DNA of 64,000 bases from Acephala macrosclerotiorum (Eukaryota > Ascomycota > Leotiomycetes > Helotiales > Mollisiaceae). The DNA is taken from the NCBI GenBank assembly GCA_014904845.1, contig MU119239.1:186001-250000 (forward strand), written 5' to 3'. Below the pieces are notes generated by a model. It did not search any database. It saw only the letters and a program-made list of their open reading frames with translations, and was not told where the DNA came from. Position 1 is the first letter of the stretch. The number at the start of each line of letters is the position of its first letter. Below are positions 37,271 through 49,684 of the stretch, one piece after another. The position numbers and the translations under genes were made by a program.

Positions 37271-39285
37271 TCATGAGCAACCAATCTCGTATCCTATCAA
37301 TACCTCTGTCGTGCTTCCCTCCCAGCCTCGATTCCCAGCTGCGGAAAGCATATATTTGCATGTTGGGTCAACGTGCAAAGCACTGATAACACCCGCTCTG
37401 GGTGGACCAGGAACGATTAGGAAGGGCACTGTCGAATGCTTGTTCGATTGAGGAGCTTTGAGATCGTATAGACGTAGGATATCGTGGGAAGCACTGCCAA
37501 CGATTAGCCAGATTTCACGAGAAGGAAATAATAATTCTACCAAATAAGATGCCGCCCATTTGGCATCGCCCTGAGAGCACTGACTGCGCCACTGCCCTGC
37601 GGAAATTTGAACGTTCTTTCTGCATTCTTCAAGCCTTTGTGCAAGCTGAATTCTTCCACTGTGCCATTCCTCCTTCCCGCGTATATGAAGTTCCCATCAG
37701 GCGACCAACATGCTGCCATACACCACGGCGGCACTCCTGTCCTTGTAGGTATTCTTGCAATTGGATTCGGCTGCCTCCTATCCCAAATTCGAAGTGCGCC
37801 ATCCATCGAAGCCGCAAGGAATGTAGAATCCGAAGTCGCAACGGCATCCTGTGTCTCTGCAACAATTGTAGCTAGTTCTGGAGCTTTCCCATTTGAAATG
37901 CCATTCGATTGTGTACTGGGCTCTAATTTGACGCCATTTTGTTCCGGTTGCTGTACAGCTGGCGCCAGCTCAGGTGCATCTCCCATGCTGAGATCGCCTT
38001 GCGTATCGACTTGATTATCCAGACTCGACTCTATCGCCCGTGAGAACTCGTCATCTTCGTCCCCAAACACTCCTCCAGAAGGCGCGCCATCTCCTGCTGT
38101 CTCTCCAAACAATGAATTGTTGTCACTTCCTCCTCCAAATAACGAATCAGTGGGCGATCCTGGCGCATCTTCATTTCCCTCCTCTCCATTCGCATGGTTA
38201 CCATTCGACAATCCATTCAAAAGAGGCTTCTGGTCGTTATTACTCGAGAACGTCCCATTTGTAGGCAGAGGATCCCCTGACTCCTCCGGAACTGGCAAAC
38301 TCGATGCTGGCCGTATCTCAATCGCAGAAATCTGACCTCCACTCCCCTCAAAACTTCTCTTCTGCTGCCCAGTATTCAGATCCCAATCAAACACATTCTT
38401 ATCCCAACTGCCGGATAAGACTGACTTCTCATCCTGAGCCAATGTCAACACCGACACCGCAGACTTATGCAAACGCAAAGACGTAATCTTCTTCCCTTCA
38501 TCATGCCGAACAGAGTATAGATTTATGCACCCCGATTCTAACCCAGACAGCATCCACAAAGCTTGCGATTGTACAGCCAACGAATACACAGGCGAAAGAG
38601 GTGGATCTTCACCTGGGTTCTTCACTGTCTCTCGCGGCTCTTCATTATCCCAATAACTCATCAGAACTCCTGCCTTGACCACACTATCCACAAAAGGATG
38701 CCTCTGAGCGACGGTCAAAAGCGTTTTCCCATTAATCGTCGCAACACCATCGTATTTACGTATGTAGCAATCGGATCCTCCACTGAACCAGTACCTCATA
38801 TCTGGAGTCGCCGTAATACAATTGATCGATGTGCTCTGCGGCGCTGCCATCGTAGGGACAATATCATACTCAGCGGCATTCAGAGCCTCGGGTCTGACTT
38901 CAAATCGCACCTTAGGAGATTGTAACGGCGCGGAAGGCTGTCGCGGAGAGGCAGATGTTCGTGTAAGCTGCGGTCGGGGATGCGACGTAGGTCCAGCACC
39001 ATTAACCTGGCTCATTATAGGAGTATCATCCGAACTTGTATTCGTCGTAGGTGGGCTCGGCCTTCGAATCCGAGGATCGGGACCATCATCTTCGTCGTCC
39101 TCGTCCCCATTGTCGTCATCGTCATCGTCGCCGTCGCCATCTGCGTCTTGGTCTGGGTCTGGGTCTGCCTCGATGTCTTCTGCATCTTCCATCAATTCAT
39201 CCTGCTCGTTGTCCGAACTGGCATTGGAACCTGCTGGTGTTAGCATGCTCTGTTGTTTGATGGCGGAACCTACCACGGTCATCAT
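37271..39285 (-). CDS. SPT8, WD40 subunit of the SAGA complex
   Basis: Exons 39285-37541 and 37493-37271 on the minus strand, with a 47-nt GTAGAA...GGCAG intron, give 655 residues. A strongly acidic N-terminus (residues about 25-70, mostly Asp/Glu) precedes WD40 repeats with clear cores: WFSGGSDCYIRKYD, LSGSWDKNVFDWDLNTG, LRIWDRRQPNP, and FIYAGRRNGTVEEFSLHKG. The splice restores HLICASHDILRLYDLK. An acidic start plus a Ser/Asn-rich insertion in the propeller is the pattern of Spt8, which links SAGA to TATA-binding protein in the nucleus. MM at the start gives two possible initiators (39285 or 39282). This is a conserved single-copy type gene and marks the transition to the core-like half of the window. 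Confidence 0.9.
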
Positions 39286-39834
39286 CGTCTAGAGAGAAGC
39301 CTGGCATCTTGGATTATGGCTTCATGCGCATCGTATTCGGTGGAAGTGCCGGTCCCCGCACACTGCGTAAAATATATTGGCGGGGGGGATTGACGCGCTG
39401 CAGGGGGATTATCCTTGGATGAGGAGGGTTTCCAGTCACAGGAGCGTGGGGCGAAGCTGTCGTGTATACGATTGCTTCCTGGCTTTGAGAGCTTGAGTAG
39501 GGAGAAGTATACCAGGCGCAAAGGTGGTGATGCTTAGGATTCCATGTTGCTGCCGGAGTGAGCTTGCGACGGGATGGATGCGGCCGCAATCACGTGTAAT
39601 GTCTTAGGCAATCTCGAAGTCACATAACTTGCTTCTAGACAATTACTCTGCTTATAGTTTGCTTGTTCTTGGCTTGTTAGATTGATTTCACAGCATTCGA
39701 AATCGCAAATCGACAGCAATTATGAACATAATTCGCAACATTTACAACAGAAAAGTTGTTTGATTTTCAATAATCTCTTGTTTTTTTCAACTCCAACTCC
39801 AACATCTGGTATAATTTGGCAGGCGTAACTGGAC
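39286..39834. other. Intergenic, about 550 bp
   Basis: Upstream region of SPT8 and 3' flank of the reductase-like gene. No gene is seen. Confidence 0.5.
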
Positions 39835-41642
39835 CTACCTATGAAGATAGCTTCTGAAACCCCTCTCCAAAGCAACTCCAGCAATACCAGCACCAAGAAC
39901 AGCCCACGTCCACGGATTGGTGGCTTCATCGGGCTTAGGCCAGAAGCTATTCTTCTCACGCTTATACTCCTCAAATTGTCCATGCTTTCTGTGGCTTTCC
40001 TTGACGTATCTTTGCTCTTGAGCTGTCTCATTCTCGGCATCACCACCGACGAAGCGGAGGAAGACATAGTTCGCAACAGGACCGAGGAGAGCCAGAGGAT
40101 GTATGATACCTGCAGACCAGAGGAGGAGAGGAAACGAAGTATGGATTAGAGCGTCGCCAAGGTAGCTAAAATTGTCAGCGATGAAGATAGGGACAATAAT
40201 TCGACTTACTTTGGATGTCGAACAATGCTCCACACACCCTCACGATTCAAATCATCCGAATTACTCTTTTGATGAGCAGCAAGTTGCGTATCAGCCAAAA
40301 CCTCCATCGTAAAACCAGCACTGAACAGAGCAACGCCGAGAGCATGAGTCAATTCTGGGTGAACGTCCAAAAAAGGGCCGAAAACTGTAGTTGGTCGGAA
40401 CGCGAGTACGAATGGCATGGAGATAACAGCTTGGAAGAGAGCCTCGGGCAAGAAGAGCGAGAAGAGCGCTTTGTTCCAGAACCCTTCTTCCTTCTTGGCT
40501 TCTTCGTATCGCGGATCGTCTGTTCCTCTTGCGATGCTTCGGGATGCGATGCGGTAGAAGAGTCGAACGCCCCAAGCAGTGACGCCTGTGAGGAGCAGCT
40601 TCTCGGTATACGTGAGGTGTGAAACGGCGGTGCTGAGAGAGATATTGTCATTCACCATCTTGTATCCAACTGCACACCACCAAGCATTAAGGACTTGTCC
40701 AGATGGCCAAAGCCAATCCTTTCCTTCGACGCGATTTGTAGCTCGAGAGGCAGCGTACGCAACGACAGCGAGGCCAGAGTGGAAGCCAATCGATGGGAGG
40801 AGGGTCGATCGAAGAATGCCGACGGAACCAGGGACAATTGGGTTGTTTGGGTCCTGAAATTGTTAGCAGGAATCTGCGAGAGTCGGGAGTCATACCAAGG
40901 AGAAGTGTGAGCCGTAACGATCTTGCTCTGCTCCATCCATCGGCGCTTTCCCAAGCCTCGCCAAGGAGAACCCCGAAATGGCCTTCCTCATATTGTCTTC
41001 ACTAGGACCGAGATGAGCTCCATACCGATCCTGCTCAGCTCCGGAACCGACATTAGAGCCGAACCTCGAAGTAGCATCTTCAACCTTGTCACGACTACTG
41101 AACCCAAGACTCCAGTGAGAACCATACCGGTCCTGCTCAGCTCCCGATCCAGAGTTGGCATTCCATCTTGACGCAGTATCTGCAATCCGTTCACGGGCAT
41201 CCGATGGAAGACTAAAGTGTGAGGCATGGCGATCTTGTTCAGCTCCTGAACCAGAACTGAGATTGAACCTCGAAGCAGCCTCTCTCACGTTCTCAGGACC
41301 ACGGAAATGAGAGGCATAACGGTCTTGCTCGGCTCCTGACCCAGAGTTGGCGTTGAGCCTGGTAGCAGTGTCTCGAATTCGGGCACGACCGTCCGATCCA
41401 AGGCCCCAATATGAACCGTAGCGGTCCTGCTCAGCTCCTGAACCTAATTTCGAAGCATCAAATCCTGAAGCAACTTCCCTTACTTTGTCAACGCCAGGTC
41501 CGAAGTGCGAATCGTAGCGGTCTTGCTCAGCTCCTGATCCACGGAATAAATCGCCAACGTTGATTGAAGAGCCAGAAGCATCCTTCACAGGATTGCTTGG
41601 ATTCGAGTTCCGATGGGAACCGTATCTGTCTTGTTCTGCCAT
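39835..41642 (-). CDS. DUF1295 reductase-like membrane protein with eight N-terminal AEQDRYGSH repeats
   Basis: Three exons on the minus strand (41642-40896, 40853-40210, 40165-39835) with introns of 42 and 44 nt give 573 residues. Residues 250-573 are a DUF1295/steroid-5-alpha-reductase-like membrane domain with several hydrophobic segments and, across the second intron, the RHPNYLGD signature of the isoprenylcysteine-methyltransferase/reductase superfamily. Residues 1-249 are eight copies of an AEQDRYGSH-type motif, beginning at 2, 38, 70, 104, 134, 168, 202 and 238, each followed by a variable Ser/Gly/Arg-rich spacer. The repeat exon joins the membrane domain in phase through a good GTATGA...TTTCAG intron, and the last motif runs directly into it. 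There is no signal peptide or dibasic cleavage pattern. Substrate and repeat function are unknown. Confidence 0.8.
40896..41642 (-). repeat. Coding tandem repeat, eight units of about 90-108 bp
   Basis: The first exon of the reductase-like gene consists of eight diverged units, each centred on codons for AEQDR(Y/H)(G/A/D)(S/A)(H/Y). Unit spacing in residues is 36, 32, 34, 30, 34, 34 and 36, so every copy stays in frame. The motif is conserved while spacers drift, which suggests selection on the motif. Confidence 0.85.
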
Positions 41643-43610
41643 TTTTGCAATGGTTTGAGAAGAAAAGAAGACTTGGAGAATCAGGAGACTTCCTGGGAGC
41701 TTACCCCTCTTCAGGAACGACTACCCCGTGATCCCATGACGTGGGCGCTTGTAACATCATTCTTTGTCAGGAACGCTGGAATTCCGGAATTTAGGTCACG
41801 AAGTTAGTATCGAGCTTCGCGAGCTGGAGGTTGAAACTATCATTGATGAGAAAACCCTTGAAGCGGGGATCGCCATCTTGTCAACGATGTTGGTTTTGCG
41901 ATAGCTGACGGTGTTGAAGTATTCGGAGATAAGGAATAACCTCGGCCTCGGTCGCTTCCGGCACTATACCCTTTCGAGCCTCGAGCCGCCTCCTCTTGAA
42001 TCTCCTGATAGTTCTCGACGGGTTACTATGACATCGAAGGAGTATAATCTCAATGGCTTTCATGGGAAGCTCTATGCGAGCCATCGCCGATCATTGGGAC
42101 AAGTCTTTTCACGTATGATGGATTAGATCTCTCTTTCCCAAATTTCCCCCGCAAAGTTGCATCTCAATCTCGAAAATTTAGATGTTTTATTTACAACATC
42201 TCCCTGATCGTCTTGCTGGTTTGATTATTGGCCTCAGCTTCTGTATGTTCCTTGTTCCCGGAATCTATTTGATCCCCTGTCATTGATTCCCATGTCCATG
42301 TTTATTTAATGTTTAGCCCAAGACTCGCAGAGCTGCTTCTTGACAATGTTATGCTACAACGTTCAGCTACGAGAGCTTTGATCATCTAGCGATGTCTTGC
42401 TCCTCAAGATTTCAGTTCGAGTGCCATAATTCTGCTTCTTCAATTCTCACTTCTTTGGTGAATCGTGGTGTACGTTCTCACTTCAAGGTTGGTTTATTAC
42501 ACAACAAGCGGTTCCGAAGCATATTTATTCATTTTCTGTACAAATTCGCGACAATCAAACCGCAATATATCTTTCCTACAGCAGATAGCGCGCTTCATAC
42601 GGGACATTCGAACATCATCGCAGCAATATACCAAAATAAATTGAGGACAATACAGATGCAAAATCACTTGCTTTGTACCACCCGACCCACAATGGAGAAC
42701 TTACCAAACAAGAACTTAGATCAATCCTCTCCTGAGCAACTATTTTGATTCCGATGGACGAAGCTGCACGTAGCACTCGCTTGTGGAAACATCCTACAAC
42801 GACCTTCGTAAACTGTTTACATATCCTAAATGCAAATTTGAGGAGATTTTTGGACATATGCATGGCGCAAACATATGCTCTCGTAGTCAATTAGATATTG
42901 GGGACTTCTCGTCTATTTCGCGAATTGCCACTTCCTGAAAAGAGCTTCGATCCTACAGGAAGGTGCGTCGGCGAGTCTAGTCCTCAATCTTCACGATCAC
43001 ATGCAGACACATTTCGTTGTTCATTCGCTTTTTTCTGATTACAACGTTTAAAACGCTCTCGGATATCTACTATTTGACAGATGAAATACTATTTAGGTCA
43101 GTGAATGGCATTCATCAGATTCGCATCATGCAAGTTACATCATCAATCTTTCGGGAAGCTCGGCCCCGAACCTGATCTCAGTATCACGACACACGGCATG
43201 CCGCTTCACGTCCTCTGCCGGGCCATTCTCCACTGTAGCCCTAGCTCCAACTCTGGGTCGCTCCCCTACCTCGCCTCGACCTCCCTGCTCCAAAGTTCCG
43301 GATATCTGAGATTTCGGCCCCGGCTTGCCTCTCCAGCAAGATGACGATTAGAGAAAGTCCACCTGTTATTGCGTCGCTAAGATCGTCGGTATGCATATGC
43401 ACATGCGTTACATGGTATCGAATACCAATGCATATTATTGTCATGTTGTGCACCCTTGTGCTTGGAGCTATGCGGCCCATTGTACAAGGGAGGGGTAGCT
43501 ATCATGATATGTCATTGCAGTCGTTGCTATCAAGAGCGACCAAATCGACCCCATAAAGCCTTGCCTGCTTCTTCTAAAATCAAGCAAAAGCAATTTGTCC
43601 AACATTCAAA
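41643..43610. other. Divergent intergenic region, about 2 kb
   Basis: This long spacer lies between the start codons of the reductase-like gene and the catalase gene. Open frames of up to 118 codons here start with ATG or near-cognate codons but have no domain or exon pattern. It may hold stress-responsive control sites; none is identified with confidence. Confidence 0.45.
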
Positions 43611-45346
43611 ATGGTAAGTTTGCTCACATCTGTGTCTTGGTAATCATGGTTGCTAAGTTTGATTGTCAGGCAAAAGCGAGTTTGGGAGGCGATCCCACGT
43701 ATACACTTGCTGAGGGAAAGTTCAATCATCCTCAGGAAGTTCTTCTCCTAACAATTCGCAGGGCAACCAAGTGCTGACCCATCGTCGGCCCTACAGATAC
43801 GAGCAGACCAAGGAAATGGCGGACTTGCAGTGCTGGCTGATACCCAATTGATCGAGACATTGGCTCACTTCGCTCGTGAAAGGATCCCAGAAAGGTGAGA
43901 ATGATCCCAAAATAGTGAATACCGATCATTAATCCAGCCACCAAACAGGAGCGTCCATGCAAAGGCTGCGGGAGCTTGGGGAGAATTCGAAGTCACCCAC
44001 GATGTCAGCGACCTTACAGACGCCAAATTCCTCACAGGAATCGGCACCAAAACCAAAGTTCTTCAACGAATCTCCACTGTAGCAGGGGAGAAAGGCTCAA
44101 GCGACACAGTCCGAGACGTTCGAGGATGGGCCCAGAAGTTCTTCACTGGGGACGGAAATCAGGACTTCGTCTTCAATGATCTGCCTGTCTTCTTCATTCG
44201 AGATCCTATCAAGTTTCCTAGCATGAACCGAAGCCATAAACGCCATCCGAGAACAAACGTTCCAGATAATGAGATGTTTTGGGATTTTCATGTTCACAAC
44301 CAAGAGGGCATTCATGCGTTGATGCATCTGTTTGGTCAGCGAGGTATTCCTGCAAGTTTGAGGAATATCAATGCTTTCAGTGTGCACACCTATACTTTGA
44401 ACAAGGAGGGAAGAAGTTCACCTTCAGGAACTGAACTTTGCTGATGTCGCTCAGGATGGAAGCTACCGCTACGTCAAATGGCACTGGAAGCCAGATGATG
44501 GCATTAAAACCCTAGACTCGACAACCGCTTTGAGACTCGCGGGCGAAGAACCCGATTACCACGTCAAAGACCTCTTCAACTCCATCGAAAAAGGCCACTA
44601 CCCGTCCTGGACCCTCTATGTCCAAGTCATTGAGCCAAAAGACCTCGCCGACGCTCCAATCGATATCTTCGATAACACCTTCACTTGGCCCCACGAGAAG
44701 TATCCATTGCGACCAATCGGGAAGCTCACCCTAAACAAGAATCCATCAAACTACTTCCAAGACATCGAACAAGCAGCCTTCTCCCCTTCCAACATGGTGC
44801 CCGGCATCGGTCCCTCAGCAGACCTTGTCCTCCAAGCCCGCATGTTCAGCTATCCAGACGCCGCACGTTACCGTGTGGGACCTAACTACCAACAACTACC
44901 ATCCAACAAGCCACTCGCTCCCGTCTATTCGCCCTATGAACGCGATGGCCCTGGTCGAATTGATGGTAATTATGGTGGAGATCCAGATTATGTTCGTTCA
45001 GAGTTCAGACCGATGAAATTCAGAAAGGTTGCGATGCAGGGACATTATGAGTGGAAGGGGCACATGCAGAGTTATGCTACAGAGGTCACGGATAAGGATT
45101 TTGTTCAGGCAAGAGAGTTGTGGGGGATTATTAAGAAGGAGGGAGCGGAGGGGGAGTTTTTGGATAATATTGTGCCGACATTGGTGGATATTAGGGAGGA
45201 TCTTTTGACGGGGGCTGTCGGTGAGTTTTATATCATGACTTGAATGAGTGAAAGCTAACATTTCTAAAGCGTTGTTCTCGCGAGTTGATACGGGCTTGGG
45301 CGAGTTGATTGAGAAGGCAGTCAAGGAACGAAAGGTGAAGGCATAG
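43611..45346 (+). CDS. Catalase (heme, small-subunit type) with an apparent +1 frameshift
   Basis: Predicted exons are 43611-43613 (the ATG alone), 43670-43719, 43772-43894, 43949-45220 and 45270-45346. The protein has the catalytic His in SVHAKAAGAWGEF (residue 62), the distal Asn in FVFNDLPVFF (about 135), HKRHPRTN, and the proximal heme Tyr motif RMFSYPDAARYR. It converts hydrogen peroxide to water and oxygen. Total exon length is 1525 nt, one base more than a multiple of three. The frame breaks after HTYTLNKEG at a GGG run (44408-44410) and would stop at TGA 44442; the rest reads on in the next frame from about 44412 to the end. Removing one base would give about 507 residues, the usual length. 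Sequencing error in the G run or real inactivation are both possible. The second intron uses a weak GTTCAA donor. Confidence 0.85.
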
Positions 45347-45404
45347 TTTTGATCGCGAATTCAATTCCATTTTGTCTAACCAGTTATACTCCGAAACCGT
45401 GCTA

Positions 45405-48074
45405 CTAAGTCCAATCCGAAGCACCTTGACCTCCCACCTCGCCAGTAAAGAACAGAGATGGATCAAAGCTAAAATCACCATTGACGCCGATGTTAAACAG
45501 ATCCTCACTACCTCCTTCCAAAGGCGGTGTATTCCAAGCAAACTGATTAAGATCTTCCATATTCAAATCCACCTCCTCTCCATCCCCACCACTTCCCTCC
45601 TTAGATCCATCCAAATCAATATCCTCCACCCTCTCTGGGCAATTCAAAAGCCCTGGGTCCAGCCCCCTCTCCAACCAAACCCTCTCCCTCGCCCTCCTAA
45701 TAAACTCCCACGCCTTACTCCCACTCACCCCAAGCGGGCGTCCATCAACCTGCCGATCCTCACTACTCTGAATCCCATGATTTTCCTGGGGGCCACACAT
45801 GAATATCGCCATGTCGATTAGTTGGCGGGTGGATTTGGAGGTGGGGGAAGAAGGGTGTTGAGAGAGGTCGAGGAGGAGGGTCATAATGGAGTGCAGGGGT
45901 TGGTGTTGGCCGGGCCAGCACCAGTGCCAAGGTTGGAAGGTGGGGGATTGGGTAATTGAGAGGAACGTATAAAGGTAGCGGCGGCAGCCTTCTATTGCTC
46001 TGTGAGAGGTTAGCACTGTGAATTGATGGGAAGAGGAGAGGAGCTTACAGGGAGTCTTTCTCGAGGAGATAGGAATCGAGATGCTGTCTTCGGACTGGTC
46101 CTTGCATGATGGCGTATGGTTTTACAGTGTAGAGTGAAAGAACTGCTTTCGCAAAGCGTGCGAGGGTGGGATTTGATTGCGATTCTCGCAATCTCTCTGC
46201 GTCGTCGATACTGCTCGAGGACGCCGACATAGGAGAGGAAAGAGTTGTCTCGATCTCCGAAATATGTTGTTGTCGAGAAGCCAGATCCGCTGCATTCTCG
46301 TGTGTGATCTCGAGAACAGAGTCAAGGTCCTCTCGTGAGAAATGGCTTGAGTGGATAATATGCAAGATCCTGCTAGCTCTTCTGTAGAACCCTACCTTTC
46401 CCGCTACCAAAATTCCCATGACAGACTTGCGGTCATCATATATGGAATTGTTTGACATATCCTCGGGCATCTCGTTGAACATTTGTACATCGCAGTTGGT
46501 GCAGTCAATGATTGGTGGAAGACCGGCAGCAAGAGCGACTTGTGCATCGATGGCGACGAGGTTCCACCAAAGTTGACGTCGCACCTGAATATCAATTGGA
46601 GAAAGTTCTGGGAATTCCGATGGATCTTTGTGGATACCTACATGGTGTCAATGTCTCTAAGCTTTGGGGACAATGGAGTTTTTACTCACTCAGCATCTGT
46701 GCAACCCTCGCTGTCAAACCAACGAACGAACAGCAAACCAAAGGCTGCTCTTCTCTTAACCAAATCGTGTCAACAATAATGAATGCTGCCAAGGTGTTTA
46801 TGGATGGCGACTGCGGAAAGCTTGTGAGCCTGATTAATCTTACAGCTTCCTGATAGAATCGTGATGAGAGGTCCTCTCGAGTCTGGAAACTAAAGAGTTC
46901 ACTGAGCCGCTTCCGTGATGATATTGCACAGCCAGCGAAGAGAACTGCCATAAGTAGAGCTATGAAGTGGATATCGATGTCCGCATCCAAAGAGCCATTC
47001 CTAGGTAGCCGTTAGGGAGTTGAGAGTATCCGATAAAAACTACTGTTTACCTTTCAATGTATGTTTGAGCTTGTTGAAGGAAAGAAGGTCCATGAAAAAG
47101 CGGAGAAACAGTGTGGTACCCCTCTATATATGCCCAGATTAAGGCCTGACATTGTTCCTTCGAAGGTAAACCATCGAGGATGACCTCAGGACTCGGGATT
47201 CTCGTCGTAGTCCTCGCCGACCTTAGAGCGTTGTTTTCTGACGAAGTCCATTCTGGTTGCTGCAGGAATATATCGCCGCATAGTTGACGCTTGATATTCT
47301 TCTGCTGAGCTTCTGAAGTATCTGTGCTCGTTGAGTCGTGACGAGCAAGTCTGCTCTGGGCTGTAAGATCTCGTTCCTCATCCTTGACAAAGAGAGCAGA
47401 GTCTATTGTATATTGCTGTTGTTGCTGCAGTAGATAGTTGATTTCCGAGATCTATGTATGTAAGTTGGGCATTTGAGGGGTAAGTCGGCAAGTTACATCA
47501 ACACTCACTTCCTGACTGATCATTGCAAAGAAATCCGGAGAGACATATCTACTCTTTAACTGGGGCCCAACATAGAGGTGGCCAAGATTGTTGCTAAGTC
47601 CGTTAATGCCACCTTGGTCAATAGCATTACCGCTCGCGCTCCTCTCTTGACCTAATAATTAGAGTCATTAAACGTTCTCTTGGCATCACAAGAGAGGCAA
47701 GCCACATACCTAAATCTGCCAACATGCCATCTAAGCGATTGACTCTCCCCTGAAGCGATGCATAGTCGGCAATCACGACAGGGGTCTCATCTGGTAACAG
47801 TCAGCCCCATGCACGGCATAAAGGGGTGCATCCGAACCGATAAACGTGACTTGGCCCGAGGGATGCCGAGTCCCAGACACATAAGAGCACTCATACCCCC
47901 CCTGAACACACTTGCTACATCTTGGACGTGCCTGAAATCAACAAGATCAGCCATCGGCAATTAATTGGGGCCGTTTCACGTGCTCACCTTGTCACACTTC
48001 ACTTTTCGACGGGCACATCTCCCACACGATCTCGACGGCCGTGGTCGACTCGATGACGGAGAAGCAGTCGACAT
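45405..48074 (-). CDS. Zn2Cys6 transcription factor (fungal_trans domain)
   Basis: Eight exons on the minus strand (48074-47988, 47931-47838, 47790-47710, 47651-47509, 47451-47051, 47000-46690, 46637-46049, 45999-45405) keep one frame and give 766 residues. The zinc cluster is canonical, C17-x2-C20-x6-C27-x6-C34-x2-C37-x6-C44, followed by a short coiled coil (LQGRVNRLDGMLADL). The middle region has the fungal-specific regulatory domain (CQALIWAYIEGYHTVSPFFHGPSF, RRQLWWNLVAIDAQVALAAGLPP). The C-terminus is acidic and Gly-rich with FDPSLFF, a possible activation segment. It acts in the nucleus as a DNA-binding regulator; targets are unknown. Only about 58 bp separates its stop from the convergent catalase stop, so their 3' UTRs may overlap. 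The second intron has a weak GTTCGG donor. Confidence 0.88.
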
Positions 48075-48683
48075 GTCCTGATATCGCAAGCCACCGGCTC
48101 TCAAATAAATGTTGGAGGGTTGCTAATCAGTGCATCAAAGCGAGATCTGGGAATAATGAAAAGGTTGTTGGCCCTGACTTCAAGTCCAAGGCTGAAATGC
48201 ATGAACGGCGATGCATCGGAATTTGACTTTCTCCATTCAGTTTAAAGCGGAGACAACTCCTTCAGCTTGCTTCCGACGGCCATTGACTGAAGGGCTGGCT
48301 ATCGATACTTCGCAAAAGTATCCTTGGTAGTGATACTTAGTTCGCTTAGGTTCTTTTCTTTCGTCACTGGCTCGCTTGCCATGCTTTCAGGAGCGGGGTA
48401 GTTGTGATTTTATTGGAAGAAAATTCACATGAAAGATCTTCCCAAACGTGAGCACTGTCACATCAGCGCTGCTTCAACAGACCATATCACTCGAGTAATA
48501 AGAATAATGAGGGATCTTTCTGGCTCGTAGGGCAATTTCTCGCTAAATTGAATCACCCCTGTCCACGAAGATCTGACAATTCCACGCTAATAGTGGGGTA
48601 GGACCCCGCCCAATGTCGGTATCTTCAGAATACCATTGACTTCAGGAAATCTTCGGTATTCAATATTGATCGATCGTACAAGT
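48075..48683. other. Intergenic, about 610 bp
   Basis: Upstream region of the Zn2Cys6 gene and 3' flank of the small minus-strand gene. Nothing recognised. Confidence 0.5.
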
Positions 48684-48955
48684 TTACATCAGTCCGCCAT
48701 ACTCCTGGCCTTCTTTCTGCAGCTCTTCGTCCTCTTTCATGTACTCCTTGAACTTTTGATACTCCCCCTCCTTCGGTGGAGCTTGTTGACCCCCCTGACC
48801 TTGACTCTGAGGTAGTTGCTGTCCAGAGGATTGCTCTCCTTCCTTCTTGTGGTGATGGAACAGCTTATCGACAAGCCTCTCTTTCTTGGTTTCTGAAATC
48901 CAGTGAGCTTCTTGCGGCACAATGTGGGCCCAGGCGATTACTAACCTTCAGGCAT
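48684..48955 (-). CDS. Small hydrophilic protein, 72 residues
   Basis: A 10-nt first exon (48955-48946: MPE and one base), a 53-nt GTTAGT...TTTCAG intron, and a second exon (48892-48684) give 72 residues. The sequence is charged and Gln-rich, with KERLVDKLFHHHKKEGE near the start and EYQKFKEYMKEDEELQKEG before a YGGLM end. There is no signal peptide or membrane segment. The compact charged style resembles small stress-induced fungal proteins, but I do not recognise a family. The gene lies head-to-head with the sulfite-oxidase-like gene at about 730 bp distance. Confidence 0.6.
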
Positions 48956-49684
48956 GATGATATGTTGACTCCGCAGTTGCGAGTTTTTCTGCTCTTTGTC
49001 GACTCGGAATGTATGGGTTGTTATCTCGAGAACAGGGAACAGCTTTCCATTTCTGTGGACGTGCGCACAGGATTGCAGCTGAAGCATATATAAAATTATT
49101 GACAGGGGATCAGCACCCTCTAACATCGTTTTAAAATTTGTGATTGGCAGCTACAATGTCTGGATCAAGCTCTAGGAAGCTACCCCTCACCAAAGAAACT
49201 TCTTAGATCCTAATTCGAGGTTGATATTTGGAGACGTTTTGCAGTCTTGCAGATCTTCAGCTTGCTCGGTTCGGGGCCGAACTTCCTCCTTCGACATCCC
49301 GCACACAACCCTGGCTTGTGAAACCGAACACCGACCCGTAGCCGGTACCTGACGAGCTAGATCCATTCAATTACAAACTACATGGCCATGCATGCAAGCT
49401 TAGGTAAGGCAGGTCATCGCACCATTCTCTCCCTTGACTTCGGCCCCGTACCCTGGAATGGACACTCACGACGAATGGATATCATCTCGACAAGAGTTGC
49501 TCTTCACGATCCCGAACTCAATTGGACATCCGTGCTTAATGTTCGGTGTTATCATGATATGGAGGACAACGCCTTGACCCACCATGTACGACGCCAACCC
49601 CTCGCACAGGCAGCATGCCGTTGCTATCTTATACGGAGCAGGCCCCTCAGGGGCGTTGAGACTTGATTCTTCACAGAGCATAAG
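48956..49684. other. Divergent intergenic region, about 730 bp
   Basis: Shared upstream region of the small hydrophilic gene and the molybdoenzyme gene. No motif is clear enough to call. Confidence 0.5.

Noticed and set aside
38822..39292. 156-codon plus-strand ORF with Ser/Pro runs
   Set aside because: Antisense shadow of the acidic GAT/GAC-rich start of SPT8; no domain.
43720..43771. Catalase second intron as a further break in the gene
   Set aside because: Although the CAG at 43758-43760 would give a wrong frame, GTTCAA at 43720 with CCAAG at 43771 gives a canonical GT-AG intron and restores AEG-N-ADPSS in frame.
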